From: Desulfobacteraceae bacterium Eth-SRB2
Lineage (GTDB): Bacteria; Desulfobacterota; Desulfobacteria; Desulfobacterales; UBA11574
Reading direction: 5' to 3'
DNA: 64,000 nucleotides
Assembly: GCA_004193595.1 (NCBI GenBank)
Contig: RPGQ01000037.1
Location: forward strand, 302,827-366,826
Shown here: positions 44,216-53,430 of the stretch, one piece after another
How positions within the stretch are numbered: the first letter of the stretch is position 1
Layout of the letters: the number at the start of each line of letters is the position of its first letter
The notes under the pieces: generated by a model
Database searches by the model: none
Told to the model about the DNA's origin: nothing
What the model saw: only the letters and a program-made list of their open reading frames with translations
Position numbers and translations under genes: made by a program

Positions 44216-45988
44216 ATGTATGGCTTTTACGGCAGATTTTTAAAAGTCAATCTAACCTATAGAACATATGATATCGAGACCTTACCTGATACCGTGCTTT
44301 TAAAATACCTTGGCGGCAAGGGGCTGGCGTCATATCTCCTTTATTCAATGAATCCGGAAGGCATTGACCCGCTCTCACCGGACAACTGCCTGATTTTTGC
44401 AACCGGTCCGATCACCAACAGCATGATATGGGGCTCAAGCCGTTACGGAGTCTATACCAAATCACCCCAGACCGGTTTTTATTCTGAATCTTACGCGGGT
44501 GGCAAAGTGCCTGAAGCGATTGATTCGGCCGGATTTGACGCCATTGTCTTCACAGGCAAAAACAAGGGTCCGGCCGTCATTGTCATAGAGCCTGAAGGCG
44601 TAGAATTCCATGATGCCACGGATATTTGGGGAATGGATACTTATGAAACCGAAAATACCGTAAACGGAAAATTCGGCAAAGGAGCAACAAAATCCGGGGC
44701 CGTGGTCATCGGTCCGGCAGGAGAAAACCTTGTTCGATTTGCTGTTATCGAAAACGACTACTGGCGTTCCGCCGGAAGGACCGGCGTGGGAACGGTCATG
44801 GGTTCAAAAAATCTTAAGGCGATCGTCTTTAAGGGCAATAAAAAGCGTCCGCTTTTTAATGAAAAGCAGGTGAAAACGTTTTCAAAGGAGCTTGCTGCAG
44901 AATCAAAAAACAATCCTGTTGTTCAGGCATACAAAAAGATGGGTACGCCCATGATGGTCGAGTCCGTCAATAAAATAAAGGCATTCCCGACCCGTTACTG
45001 GTCTGAAGGTTTTTTTGATAAATGGAAAAATATCAGTGCCGAAGCCTTGCATAATCAGTGCAAGGTTCAGCCCCGTGCATGCGCTAAATGTTTTATCGCT
45101 TGCGGCAGGATGACGACGGTGCAAAACGGCCCCTATGCCGGCCTAAAAATCGAAGGGCCTGAATATGAGACCATTTTCGCCTTTGGCGGTCTTTGCATGA
45201 TCGACAGTATTGAAGAAATAACCTATTTAAATGATATCTGCGACCGTCTGGGCATGGATACCATATCCGCAGGAAATCTCTGTGGATTTACCATTGAGGC
45301 TGCCAAAAGGAAAAAAATCGATTTTCAGATAGAATATGGAGATGTGGATGCCATCGCCGGTTTGCTCAAAAAGATCGCAACCCGGCAGGGCATCGGTGAC
45401 ATTCTTGCCCGGGGGATCAGGCATGCGGCCCGGACCTGGAACATGGAAGACATAGCTGTGCATGTTAAAGGTCTTGAACTGCCCGGTTATGATCCCAGGG
45501 TTCTCAAGGGATGTGGGCTTGCCTTTGCCACCGCCGACCGTGGCGCATGCCATTTAAGGGCAACGTTCCATAACCCTGAGATAAAAGGCATGATCGCCCC
45601 GGAGACGATCAAGGGGAAAGCCGAACTTTTGATCGATTTCGAAGACCGTCTGACGCTTATGGATACACTTATTCTGTGCCGATTTTACAGAGATATGTAT
45701 CCTTGGAAGCGTCTGGGAGAAATTATCGAAATGACCACCGGGCAAAAACAGGACAAATCCGCGTTGCGCAAAAGAGCTGCTGAAATATCGACCTTGATTC
45801 GTTGTTTTAATATGCGGGAAGGCCTGAAGCCAGAAGATGACAATCTCCCGAAACGCTTTTATAAAGAAACTCTTAAATCAGGACACAGGATTAAAAAACA
45901 AGAACTCGAAACCATGCTGCAGGATTATTATAATCTTAGAGGCTGGCATAAAAACGGATTTCCTGAAGCTATGCCTAACATTCCGTGA
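44216..45988 (+). CDS. Aldehyde:ferredoxin oxidoreductase family (tungsten/molybdopterin)
   Basis: A 590-residue AOR-family enzyme oxidising aldehydes with a tungsten or molybdenum bis-pterin cofactor and ferredoxin. Visible signatures: GRFLKVNLTYRTYDIE at the N-terminus, YLGGKGLASYLLY, IFATGPITNS, WRSAGRTGVGTVMGSKNLKA (pterin phosphate site) and CAKCFIACGR (about 290), with a further Cys in LILCRFYRD (about 487) to complete the 4Fe-4S site. A GGAGAA site precedes ATG 44216. It lies downstream of the AmmeMemoRadiSam genes, but the 330-base gap makes a separate transcript likely. Confidence 0.95.
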   Translation: MYGFYGRFLKVNLTYRTYDIETLPDTVLLKYLGGKGLASYLLYSMNPEGIDPLSPDNCLIFATGPITNSMIWGSSRYGVYTKSPQTGFYSESYAGGKVPEAIDSAGFDAIVFTGKNKGPAVIVIEPEGVEFHDATDIWGMDTYETENTVNGKFGKGATKSGAVVIGPAGENLVRFAVIENDYWRSAGRTGVGTVMGSKNLKAIVFKGNKKRPLFNEKQVKTFSKELAAESKNNPVVQAYKKMGTPMMVESVNKIKAFPTRYWSEGFFDKWKNISAEALHNQCKVQPRACAKCFIACGRMTTVQNGPYAGLKIEGPEYETIFAFGGLCMIDSIEEITYLNDICDRLGMDTISAGNLCGFTIEAAKRKKIDFQIEYGDVDAIAGLLKKIATRQGIGDILARGIRHAARTWNMEDIAVHVKGLELPGYDPRVLKGCGLAFATADRGACHLRATFHNPEIKGMIAPETIKGKAELLIDFEDRLTLMDTLILCRFYRDMYPWKRLGEIIEMTTGQKQDKSALRKRAAEISTLIRCFNMREGLKPEDDNLPKRFYKETLKSGHRIKKQELETMLQDYYNLRGWHKNGFPEAMPNIP

Positions 45989-46465
45989 GAATAAACCATG
46001 ATGTTGCATCATAACATTCTTTTGTTTGGTTATTGCAAACCTGTTTAAAATTGCTATATTAAGGCACCTTACAAAGTTTGAGTTCAGAAATTTGGGTGCT
46101 AAGTAAATTCTCAATAAGCTCTGGTACATTAATTGATGATATTGACTTGGCCCCATAATTTATTGAGAAGTTAATAGGTTAGGTGTTAATATTTGTTTAA
46201 AAAATGAAGCTCCCCGCAGCAAGCTGCGGGGTATCAAAGCGGAATTGCGCTGTAGCCATTCCAACGTTGAAATGATATAGCGGAATCAACCCGCCTTCGC
46301 TCTGATGAGCTTCGGCGCGGTTCACCTCTCCTTTCATCCCTGTAGCAAGCTACAGGGTATTCAGGCGAAGGCGAATAAAACATAGTTGCTTAAAACCTAA
46401 ATCTTAAAACCTAAAACGCGATGAATTCGACCTTTTACGAGATCATCAAAAATGGAGAATAATTA
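45989..46465. other. Intergenic region with a repeat
   Basis: No gene is supported. The 178-bp repeat copy occupies 46203-46381. On either side are short word runs (GGTTAGGTGTTAAT at about 46178, AAAACCTAAATCTTAAAACC at about 46391) that could be two arms of an older palindrome split by the repeat. Confidence 0.5.
46203..46381. repeat. 178-bp dispersed repeat, copy 2
   Basis: Same orientation as copy 1 at 30673-30850, beginning AATGAAGCTCCCCGCAGC and ending GGCGAAGGCGAATAAAAC. The internal CCCTGTAGCAAGCTACAGGG palindrome keeps pairing through compensating changes relative to copy 1. Confidence 0.82.
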
Positions 46466-47143
46466 ATGGCCTTTGAAACCAAAGAACAAGTTTTAGAAAA
46501 AATTCTTTCCCAGAAAAAAACCTTGTGTCCCCATTGCGGCAAGGAAATGAATTTATGGGAGGTCCCTCCTTTTTCCTTCAGCGACGGCCTGGGCTGGGGA
46601 GTACCTTACCTGTTTGTATGTTTCAATGATGATTGCCCGGTGTATTTAAAAGGATGGGATGATATAATGGATAATTATGCCCATAAAGCTTCCGTCAGGT
46701 GCATGTGTTACCCCGGCACCGAACAATTTGAATTCATGCCGGTATTCAGTACCATAGGAGGCACCGGGCAAATAATTGACGATCAGGTTCTGGCGGAACA
46801 GGAAATTTTGAAAGAAAACATAAAAAAAGGGTTTTCGATTCTTGCAACTGCTTATGTATCCAAAGACCCGGTTACTGTGGTCAGATTACTTCTAGATGCT
46901 ACCGAACCGCAACGGGTGAGGTTAAAGGCAGCGGAAATGGTCGGTGACATAGGGGAACTGGAAGCCATAGATCCCATCAGAAGTGCCAGATTCGGCAATG
47001 AGATTATCCAAAAAAAAGTCGATGAATCTATAAAGAAGATTCATGAACGATATTTCACCCGAGAGTGTCCTTTTTGTGCGGAAATAATAAAGAAAAGAGC
47101 AAAAGTCTGCAAGCATTGCGGGAAAGAGGTGGCTGGTAAGTAA
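46466..47143 (+). CDS. Zinc-ribbon and HEAT-like hypothetical protein
   Basis: A 225-residue protein. An N-terminal zinc ribbon (LCPHCGKEMNLW with CFNDDC about 30 residues later) is followed by a conserved WDDIMDNYAHKASVRCMCYP, a helical HEAT-like pair (RLLLDATEPQRVRLKAAEMV, GELEAIDPIR) and a second ribbon at the C-terminus (CPFCAEIIKKRAKVCKHCGK). Function unknown; the two ribbons and HEAT-like middle suggest a protein- or nucleic-acid-binding adaptor. It stands alone, flanked by palindromic elements. Confidence 0.75.
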   Translation: MAFETKEQVLEKILSQKKTLCPHCGKEMNLWEVPPFSFSDGLGWGVPYLFVCFNDDCPVYLKGWDDIMDNYAHKASVRCMCYPGTEQFEFMPVFSTIGGTGQIIDDQVLAEQEILKENIKKGFSILATAYVSKDPVTVVRLLLDATEPQRVRLKAAEMVGDIGELEAIDPIRSARFGNEIIQKKVDESIKKIHERYFTRECPFCAEIIKKRAKVCKHCGKEVAGK

Positions 47144-47220
47144 AAAATCTTGGCTCAAAGGACCAGGATTTGGTTATCCCCAGAGGGGATTTGCTTTATT
47201 GAAAGTTCATTGACTTATTG

Positions 47221-47345
47221 AAATTCCAAACAACAAATTCCAAACAACAAATAAATAACAACACGCGGTGCAAGCGCCTGCGTTGCGCGTTGAACCGGTT
47301 TGGGATTTGGAATTTATTTGTAATTTGGTGCTTGGAATTTGTGAT
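47221..47345. repeat. Word-repeat palindrome built on CCAAACAACAAATT
   Basis: The left arm has two copies of AATTCCAAACAACAA (47222-47250), the right arm (about 47296-47345) reads GGTTTGGGATTTGGAATTT then GGTGCTTGGAATTTGTG. The loop holds a GC-rich hairpin (CGCGGTGCAAGCG ... CGTTGCGCG). A stretch at 47149-47170 (TCTTGGCTCAAAGGACCAGG) recurs in reverse complement near 55503-55523. Confidence 0.8.
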
Positions 47346-47400
47346 TTTAGATACAAAACTACAAGGCAGGGCCATCTATCTCTGACCTGACTCCAAAGAA

Positions 47401-47808
47401 CTAAAGAGTTACGTCCGTTTTTAATTTTTCTCCATTTGTGTGAAGAAGGTTTTTGGTGTCGATTCTTTCTGCATCGATCCAGAGACCTTCAAGGTCATAA
47501 AAGCTGCGAACCGGTTCATAAAAAACATGAATGATCACATGACCATAATCGAGCAAAACCCAGTGCCCTTCTTTTTTGCCTTCCACACTTAACGGCGTTA
47601 TACCGTGCTTCTTTAAATCCACCTGAATATGTTCCGCTATTGCCATAACCTGACGATTGGAACGTCCGCTACAGATGATAAAAACGTCGCCAATAGAAGA
47701 TAATTTTCGAACATCCAGCACAACAAGATCGATTGCTTTTTTCCCCAAAACGGCTTGGATATAAAAATTAAGGGATTGGGCCGGGAAAGGGTCGGGAAGA
47801 TTTTTCAT
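47401..47808 (-). CDS. rsfS: Ribosomal silencing factor RsfS
   Basis: A 135-residue RsfS/Iojap protein that binds L14 of the large subunit and blocks subunit joining when nutrients are short. Family motifs: AIDLVVLDVRKLSSIGDVFI, ICSGRSNRQVMAIAEHI, GHWVLLDYGHVIIHVFYEPV and FYDLEGLW. It overlaps the nadD stop codon by 4 bases (ATGA), the common nadD-rsfS order. Confidence 0.95.
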   Translation of the reverse strand: MKNLPDPFPAQSLNFYIQAVLGKKAIDLVVLDVRKLSSIGDVFIICSGRSNRQVMAIAEHIQVDLKKHGITPLSVEGKKEGHWVLLDYGHVIIHVFYEPVRSFYDLEGLWIDAERIDTKNLLHTNGEKLKTDVTL

Positions 47809-48473
47809 AAATAAAGTCCTTTGCTTCTTATAAAGGCTTCGACGATTTCAGGTACCAGAGATTTAATTGTGATTCCATTTTTGATAAGCTTGCGAATTTT
47901 CGTTGATGAAATATCAATAGGAGTAACATTAAAGACAAAGACCGGCTGTTTTATTTTATGAACATAAGATGATTGCGAAGCTGATAGCTTATATCCCCCT
48001 GAAATTCTGGATTTAAGATAATCTTCAAAGGGTTTCCGTCCAAAAACCGTGGCACCTTGTCCTGCAGAGCTTCGAGACATAACAATAAAAGGGATTAGTA
48101 GAAAAAGATCTTTATAGGATTTCCATGTGTCTATCTCTAAAAAGGCGTCCAGCCCCATGATGAGAAAGATCTCGGCATCCTCAGGCAAAATCGACTTAAA
48201 ATGGCGAACCGTGTCAATGGTATATGAAGGCCCGGAACGTTTCAGTTCAACGTCAGAAACCGCAAAGTCGGGGTGGTTTGAAAATGATAGGCGGATCATC
48301 TCTATCCGGTCTCCGGCATCCACCAGACCGTCCGGCTCTTTGTGGGGCGGTAGTGCCGAAGGGATAATAAAAATTTTATCCAGACCAAATTCCTTTTTAA
48401 CTTCCTGAATAACCTGGATATGTCCTAAATGAATCGGATTGAACGTACCGCCGAAGAGTCCTATTCGTTTCAA
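47805..48473 (-). CDS. nadD: Nicotinate-nucleotide adenylyltransferase
   Basis: Forms deamido-NAD from NaMN and ATP. RIGLFGGTFNPIHLGHIQVI carries the HxGH nucleotidyltransferase motif, IPSALPPHKEP the nicotinate-site loop, FLIMGLDAFLEIDTWKSY a second conserved block, and ISSTKIRKLI the C-terminal ISxTxxR. TTG 48473 is preferred because GGAG lies 5 bases upstream and it begins at KRIGLFGGT; the longer frame reads into the repeat at 48488-48647. Part of the proB-proA-nadD-rsfS run. Confidence 0.93.
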   Translation of the reverse strand: MKRIGLFGGTFNPIHLGHIQVIQEVKKEFGLDKIFIIPSALPPHKEPDGLVDAGDRIEMIRLSFSNHPDFAVSDVELKRSGPSYTIDTVRHFKSILPEDAEIFLIMGLDAFLEIDTWKSYKDLFLLIPFIVMSRSSAGQGATVFGRKPFEDYLKSRISGGYKLSASQSSYVHKIKQPVFVFNVTPIDISSTKIRKLIKNGITIKSLVPEIVEAFIRSKGLYL

Positions 48474-48487
48474 AAATTCTCCGTCTA

Positions 48488-48647
48488 AGGGTTCACGAAA
48501 AAATAAATTTATAATTTTGGGAGTTGAGGCGCCCGGCTGGCAAGGCACGAAAACTTATGGAATATCAAGCATATTTCGAGTTTTCGTAACACAGCCAGTC
48601 GGGATGCATCGGCATCCAAAATGTGAAATTATTTTTGAGTGAGCCCT
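48488..48647. repeat. Dispersed 160-bp element between proA and nadD, copy 2
   Basis: Matches 9526-9686 end to end (AGGGTTCAC ... GTGAGCCCT). It fills the whole proA-nadD gap: the right end overlaps the proA stop codon (48646-48648) and the left end lies 5 bases from the nadD ribosome site. Confidence 0.88.
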
Positions 48648-49902
48648 AGGTTCTTATCTGACCATCTCCAAACACAACAAACTTGGTGGTGGTAAGCTCC
48701 TCTACTCCCATAGGTCCGAAGGCATGTAGCTTTGAGGTACTGATGCCGATTTCAGCACCCAGTCCAAGCTCTCCGCCATCGTTAAAACGTGTGGAAGCAT
48801 TTACCAGAACAACAGAAGAATCCACATCGCGCACAAAGCGCCTTGCCCTGTTATAGTCACCTGTGACAATGGCTTCCGTATGGCTGGAACTGTAATTTGT
48901 GATGTGTGAAATGGCCTGATCCATATCTTTAACTATTTTAACGGCCAGAACAAGATCTAGATATTCTTCCGGCCAATCCGCCGGGTCAGCCTTCCGGGCA
49001 TCAGGCAATATCCTGCAGGTTTCAGGACATCCTCTGATTTCAACACCGGCCGTTATAAAGCGCTCTGCCATTTGCGGAAGGAATTCCTGCGATATTGACC
49101 GGTGTACCAGCATTGTTTCCATGGAATTGCATACACCGGGGCGTTGAACCTTGGCATTGAAACATATATTCCGGGCCATTTCAAGATCCGCTCCGTCATC
49201 TATATATATATGACATACCCCTTTGTAATGTTTCAATACCGGTATGGTTGAATTCTCCACAACGAAACGAATCAATCCCTCCCCGCCCCGCGGGATAATG
49301 AGATCGATAAATTCCTCCTGATTCAAAAGAATCTTGACTGCTTCCCGGTCCCTGATCGGTACGACCTGGACGGCTTTTGCAGGAAGGCCGGTTTCAGCAA
49401 GTGCCTGGCTGATGATTCTCGCCAAAGCCTGGTTTGAATGAAGCGCTTCTGATCCGCCTCGAAGAATGACCGCATTCCCGGCTTTCAGACAAAGGCCTGC
49501 GGCATCTATTGTGACATTGGGGCGCGATTCGTAGATGATGCCGATCACACCGAGGGGTATGCGCATCCGTGAAATTTCCAGTCCGTTGGGCCTCAGCCAT
49601 GACTTGCTTTTGGAACCCACGGGATCATCAAGCCGGGAGACCTCCCTTAACCCTTTTGCCATGGATGTAACGGTTGCATCTGTTACGGTAAGTCGATCCA
49701 TCATGGCATCCGATAGACCCATCTCTTTTGCCATGGCAAGATCCTTTTGGTTTTCTTCCTGAATATAAGCTGCCTGTGTTTCAATTTTATCTGCTATTTT
49801 AAGCAGAACCTTATTTTTTTTGTTTGAAGGGCATCTGGCAATCTCCATGGAAGCAGCTCGGGCTTCTTTGGCCATCTCCAGTATTGTGGATTCAATAGAC
49901 AT
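48646..49902 (-). CDS. proA: Gamma-glutamyl phosphate reductase
   Basis: Second step of proline synthesis: reduces gamma-glutamyl phosphate to the semialdehyde with [52 protein letters not shown] and [17 protein letters not shown] (catalytic Cys) are diagnostic; the C-terminus [20 protein letters not shown] is complete. ATG 49902 (SIESTILEM) is preferred; an ATG four codons earlier is possible. It follows proB after a 158-base gap with a palindrome. The C-terminal PutA-like enzyme at 57694 performs the reverse, catabolic direction. Confidence 0.96.
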   Translation of the reverse strand: MSIESTILEMAKEARAASMEIARCPSNKKNKVLLKIADKIETQAAYIQEENQKDLAMAKEMGLSDAMMDRLTVTDATVTSMAKGLREVSRLDDPVGSKSKSWLRPNGLEISRMRIPLGVIGIIYESRPNVTIDAAGLCLKAGNAVILRGGSEALHSNQALARIISQALAETGLPAKAVQVVPIRDREAVKILLNQEEFIDLIIPRGGEGLIRFVVENSTIPVLKHYKGVCHIYIDDGADLEMARNICFNAKVQRPGVCNSMETMLVHRSISQEFLPQMAERFITAGVEIRGCPETCRILPDARKADPADWPEEYLDLVLAVKIVKDMDQAISHITNYSSSHTEAIVTGDYNRARRFVRDVDSSVVLVNASTRFNDGGELGLGAEIGISTSKLHAFGPMGVEELTTTKFVVFGDGQIRT

Positions 49903-49982
49903 CTCACCTCTCATATTTAAAGCTATTTATAAACAACCTAACCCGTACAAGCCCCGCGAGCGGGTCAGGCTGGAACCAAAAA

Positions 49983-50057
49983 GGATTGAAAATTGAAAAT
50001 TATTAAAAATTGGAAGAATTCCTTAAATATTCAATCTTCAATCGAAAATATTCAATC
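49983..50057. repeat. Word-repeat palindrome between proB and proA
   Basis: The left arm GGATTGAAAATTGAAAATT and right arm AATATTCAATCTTCAATC with a further ATATTCAATC form an AT-rich hairpin of repeated TTGAAAA/TTCAATC words. It lies in the only gap inside the proB-proA pair. Confidence 0.65.
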
Positions 50058-50060
50058 ATT

Positions 50061-51191
50061 TTATGCCGTAATGGCCAGATTATCTCTGTGAATAACATCA
50101 TCATATAGCTTATACCCGAGACGCTTTTTAATCTGGTTGGATTTAAGTCCCATGATCTTTCGAATATCGGTTGAACTGTAGTTCACGAGACCGGTGCCCA
50201 GTGTCTCATGGTCAACTTTTTTGAATTCCACCGGAGCGCCCACATCGAAATCTCCTTCAACACCGACGATACCGCTGGGAAGAAGGCTTTTGCCTTTGTT
50301 CATAATTGCATCGGCAGCGCCGTCATCCACCATAAGAACCCCTTTGGGTTTTAACGTAAAGGCTATCCAACATTTCCGGCTTTTGAGCTTCTTGGTTTTG
50401 GATACAAAAAAAGTTCCAAACTCCTGGGCGGAAAAAAGTTTTTTCAGGATATCGGGTTTTCCGCCATTTGCGATAACCATTGGAATTCCTGCCGCGGTAA
50501 CCTTTCTGGCAGCCTTTATTTTGCTGAGCATGCCGCCGGTACCGAGAGCCCCGGGAATTTCTCCGGCAAATCTTATAATATCCTTACTGATGGTGGACAC
50601 AACCGGAATCAATGCCGCATCAGGGTTGGCACGGGGATCTTTGGTGTAAAGACCGTCAATATCTGTGAGATTGATCAGAATATCCGCATCCATCAGGAGT
50701 GTAATCATTGCCGCCAGGTTGTCATTGTCTCCAAACTGAATCTCTTCAATCATCACGGTATCGTTTTCATTGACGATGGGAACAACGTGCCATGACAGCA
50801 GCATTAAGATGGCATTACGCGCATTCAAGTATCTTTTTCGATTGTTAAGGTCATCGCTGGTAAGCAAAATTTGGGCGACTTGTTTATGATCCCGTGCGAA
50901 AGCCTTTTCATATTCCATGATAAGCCCGGCCTGTCCCACGGCAGCAACCGCCTGACGCTTTGGAATCTCATCCGGCCTTTTATCAAGACCTATTTTCTTT
51001 ACACCTGAGGCCATAGCCCCGGAAGAGACAAGAATAACCTCCCGTCCACCGTCAATCAATCGACATATCTGTCTGCTGATGGATCGGATCGCTTTTAAAT
51101 TCAACCCCTGATCCTCGGTTAGAACATTGCTGCCAACCTTAACCACAATACGTTTGGCACTATTAAAAATGGATTTTCTGTTATCATTCAT
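50061..51191 (-). CDS. proB: Glutamate 5-kinase
   Basis: First step of proline synthesis. The amino-acid-kinase domain shows RIVVKVGSNVLT, ILVSSGAMASGVKKIGL, IVNENDTVMIEEIQFGDNDN and GALGTGGMLSKIKAARK; a C-terminal PUA domain (about 280-376) includes GILMV-like strands and VNYSSTDIRKIMGLKS. In E. coli the enzyme is inhibited by proline. The start overlaps the obgE stop by 8 bases, so it is translated with the ribosome-assembly genes. Confidence 0.96.
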   Translation of the reverse strand: MNDNRKSIFNSAKRIVVKVGSNVLTEDQGLNLKAIRSISRQICRLIDGGREVILVSSGAMASGVKKIGLDKRPDEIPKRQAVAAVGQAGLIMEYEKAFARDHKQVAQILLTSDDLNNRKRYLNARNAILMLLSWHVVPIVNENDTVMIEEIQFGDNDNLAAMITLLMDADILINLTDIDGLYTKDPRANPDAALIPVVSTISKDIIRFAGEIPGALGTGGMLSKIKAARKVTAAGIPMVIANGGKPDILKKLFSAQEFGTFFVSKTKKLKSRKCWIAFTLKPKGVLMVDDGAADAIMNKGKSLLPSGIVGVEGDFDVGAPVEFKKVDHETLGTGLVNYSSTDIRKIMGLKSNQIKKRLGYKLYDDVIHRDNLAITA

Positions 51192-52185
51192 GGAGACTGT
51201 CCAGTAATTGAATGATTTTTGATTTCAAATTTTCGATGCCTTTACCGGTAAGGGCTGAAATTAATATGACTTGTTTTTCCTTTATGGTATTTTGAAACTT
51301 CTTTGCTGCTTCCAAAACATCCGGCAGATCGATCTTGTTAAGGACTACAAGTTGAGGCTTTTCCATCAGTTTTTGATTATACATGGCAAGCTCTTTATTA
51401 ACGGTGTTATAGGCATTTAGGGGATTATCCATGTCGATAGCCGACACATCGATAAGGTGAATAAGAATGCGAGTGCGTTCAATGTGGCGCAGAAATCTGA
51501 TGCCCAGCCCGGTTCCTTTATGTGCACCCTTAATTAAACCCGGGATATCCGCTACCACAAAAGGCTCCGACCAGGCGGTTTGAACAACGCCCAGGCTGGG
51601 AAAAAGCGTAGTGAACGGGTAATTACCTATCTTGGGACGCGCTGAAGAAACCGCGGTAATAAGGGTGGATTTACCTGCGTTGGGAAGACCGATGATGCCG
51701 ACATCCGCCAGAAGCTTGAGTTCCAGTCTTAACGTTTTGGTTTCACCCGGTTCACCGGGCTGGGCAAACCGGGGGACTCGGTGTGTTGAAGTTTTAAATC
51801 GTGCATTGCCCTGACCGCCTCGACCGCCTCTTGCCAGCACAAATGTTTCGCCAGATTTGATTAAGTCTTTTATAACCTGCCCGGTGTCGGCGTCCGTTAC
51901 CAGGGTCCCGGGTGGGAGTTCTATGGCCAGGTCTTGACCGTTTTTCCCGGTCTTTTGTTTGCCCTGACCATGGGCGCCGTTTTTGGCTTTGAAATGTTTC
52001 TGGAATCGAAACTGATACAGGGTCCGTTTTCTTGATGTTGTCTTTAAAACAATGTCACCGCCCTTGCCCCCGTCTCCACCGTCCGGTCCGCCGCGTGGAA
52101 TATACTTTTCACGTCTGAAACTCACACAGCCTCGGCCGCCATTACCGGACCAAACGGTAATAATTGCTTCATCAATGAATTTCAC
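51184..52185 (-). CDS. obgE: GTPase Obg (CgtA)
   Basis: Large-subunit assembly and stringent-response GTPase. The glycine-rich Obg fold is at the N-terminus ([32 protein letters not shown]). G motifs follow: [11 protein letters not shown] (G1), [12 protein letters not shown] (G2), [18 protein letters not shown] (G3), VLNKIDLPD (G4). The short C-terminus lacks an OCT domain. It overlaps rpmA by 4 bases, the usual order. Confidence 0.97.
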   Translation of the reverse strand: MKFIDEAIITVWSGNGGRGCVSFRREKYIPRGGPDGGDGGKGGDIVLKTTSRKRTLYQFRFQKHFKAKNGAHGQGKQKTGKNGQDLAIELPPGTLVTDADTGQVIKDLIKSGETFVLARGGRGGQGNARFKTSTHRVPRFAQPGEPGETKTLRLELKLLADVGIIGLPNAGKSTLITAVSSARPKIGNYPFTTLFPSLGVVQTAWSEPFVVADIPGLIKGAHKGTGLGIRFLRHIERTRILIHLIDVSAIDMDNPLNAYNTVNKELAMYNQKLMEKPQLVVLNKIDLPDVLEAAKKFQNTIKEKQVILISALTGKGIENLKSKIIQLLDSLHE

Positions 52186-52436
52186 GCTGCATGAACGTTT
52201 ACTTTTTTCCGAGAACGACCCAGTCTTTCAAAAGCAACAAAACCATCAATTTTGGCAAACAGGGTATAATCCCTGCCCATACCCACGTTATCTCCGGGAT
52301 GGATTCTTGTTCCCAGCTGGCGAACCAGAATGTTACCGGCTTTTACTTTTTGACCGCCATATCGCTTTACGCCTCTGCGTTGCCCCTGGCTGTCACGACC
52401 GTTCCTGGAACTGCCGCCTGCCTTTTTATGTGCCAT
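52182..52436 (-). CDS. rpmA: 50S ribosomal protein L27
   Basis: An 84-residue L27 with the mature-type N-terminus [19 protein letters not shown] near the peptidyl-transferase centre, then [19 protein letters not shown] and the [14 protein letters not shown]-terminal part. Normally 20-60 bases after rplU; here a 306-base gap with a repeat separates them. Confidence 0.98.
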   Translation of the reverse strand: MAHKKAGGSSRNGRDSQGQRRGVKRYGGQKVKAGNILVRQLGTRIHPGDNVGMGRDYTLFAKIDGFVAFERLGRSRKKVNVHAA

Positions 52437-52567
52437 TATGCAAACTCCTTGTTCAAACCTCGTTACGGTGCTACGCCGAGGATATCTTTTTTATATCAGT
52501 AAAAATTAAATTATACCTGAAGCCATAACATTTTCAAAAATCTATACTTTTGCCTGTTGTTAAGCTT

Positions 52568-52742
52568 GATGAACTCGTAAAAAGTCCGATTTAGACGGTT
52601 TCGTAAAAAGTTAAAACTCCCCCGCCAAACATAGGCGGGATAAAAAGGCGTCGCAAATTTTGTAATCATGAGGCGTACTTTTCGTACGTTGAATGATTGC
52701 GAAATGCAGCACAACGCAGAAGTTGGACTTTTTACGAGACCG
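52568..52742. repeat. Dispersed element between rplU and rpmA, copy 2
   Basis: An inverted copy of 34659-34847. The ends GATGAACTCGTAAAAAGTCC and GGACTTTTTACGAGACCG pair with each other. TTAAGCTT flanks it on both sides (52560-52567 and 52743-52750) like an 8-bp target duplication, and the right copy includes the rplU stop codon. Confidence 0.85.
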
Positions 52743-53054
52743 TTAAGCTTCAATACTGTCTATTTTGACCGCGGTATACTGCTGTCGATGTCCCAGCTTA
52801 CGGCGATATCTTTTTCGTCGTTTATACTTGAAAACGATAATCTTTTTAGCCTTGCCCTGATCAATTATGTGGCCTTTTACCGCCACATGATCAAGAACCG
52901 GCCGGCCGATACTCACGTTTTTGCCGTCTGAAAACATAAGAACCTTGTCAAAAGAGACAGAGCTGCCGATCTCTCCAGGAATTTTTTCTACCCTGAAAAC
53001 ATCGCCCTGTTGAATTTTATATTGCTTTCCGCCTGTATTAACGATAGCGTACAT
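52743..53054 (-). CDS. rplU: 50S ribosomal protein L21
   Basis: A 103-residue L21: YAIVNTGGKQYKIQQGDVFR at the N-terminus, the middle DKVLMFSDGKNVSIGRPVL, and KKIIVFKYKRRKRYRRKLGH with RQQYTAVKI at the C-terminus. AGGAGG lies upstream of ATG 53054. First gene of rplU-rpmA-obgE-proB. Confidence 0.97.
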   Translation of the reverse strand: MYAIVNTGGKQYKIQQGDVFRVEKIPGEIGSSVSFDKVLMFSDGKNVSIGRPVLDHVAVKGHIIDQGKAKKIIVFKYKRRKRYRRKLGHRQQYTAVKIDSIEA

Positions 53055-53231
53055 ATACTTGATCCCTCCTCAAAGTCACTGACCCTTACTTTCATTTAAG
53101 AAAATGATTATTATTAATTTATTACAGAAATTTGTCAAGATAAAATTAACAAATTTAACGATGTTGTAAAAAGACCGTTTTACTTGTTTCGTAAACATTT
53201 TTAGAATTTATGAAACGTTTCATATTTTCAA

Positions 53232-53395
53232 CCTGAGTTGAGCGATTTTTTGCGAAGAGATGTGCTGAGATCTTGATGCATAAGGGTTCGCGAAAGCCGC
53301 AGGCATAAGCGTGGATCTGCCGAGGATTTTCGCGGATCCTTGATGCGCAGGAGATCGGTGCAGAACGAGTAAAAAATTGCTCAATTTAGTTCAAG
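53232..53395. repeat. Inverted-repeat element before fdhD
   Basis: TTGAGCGATTTTTT (53238-53251) and AAAAAATTGCTCAA (53370-53383) face each other. The middle contains two related words, TTGATGCATAAGGGTTCGCG and TTTTCGCGGATCCTTGATGC, which also pair. No gene is supported in 53055-53430. Confidence 0.65.
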
Positions 53396-53430
53396 GCACT
53401 GAGCCACCCCATCCGGCTAAGGAGGCTCTT

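Noticed and set aside
48474-48548. N-terminal extension of NadD
   Set aside because: It would be encoded by the dispersed repeat, and a better start with GGAG exists at 48473.
53377-53430. Upstream start for FdhD
   Set aside because: The extra residues come from the edge of the inverted-repeat element; AAGGAGG points to TTG 53431.
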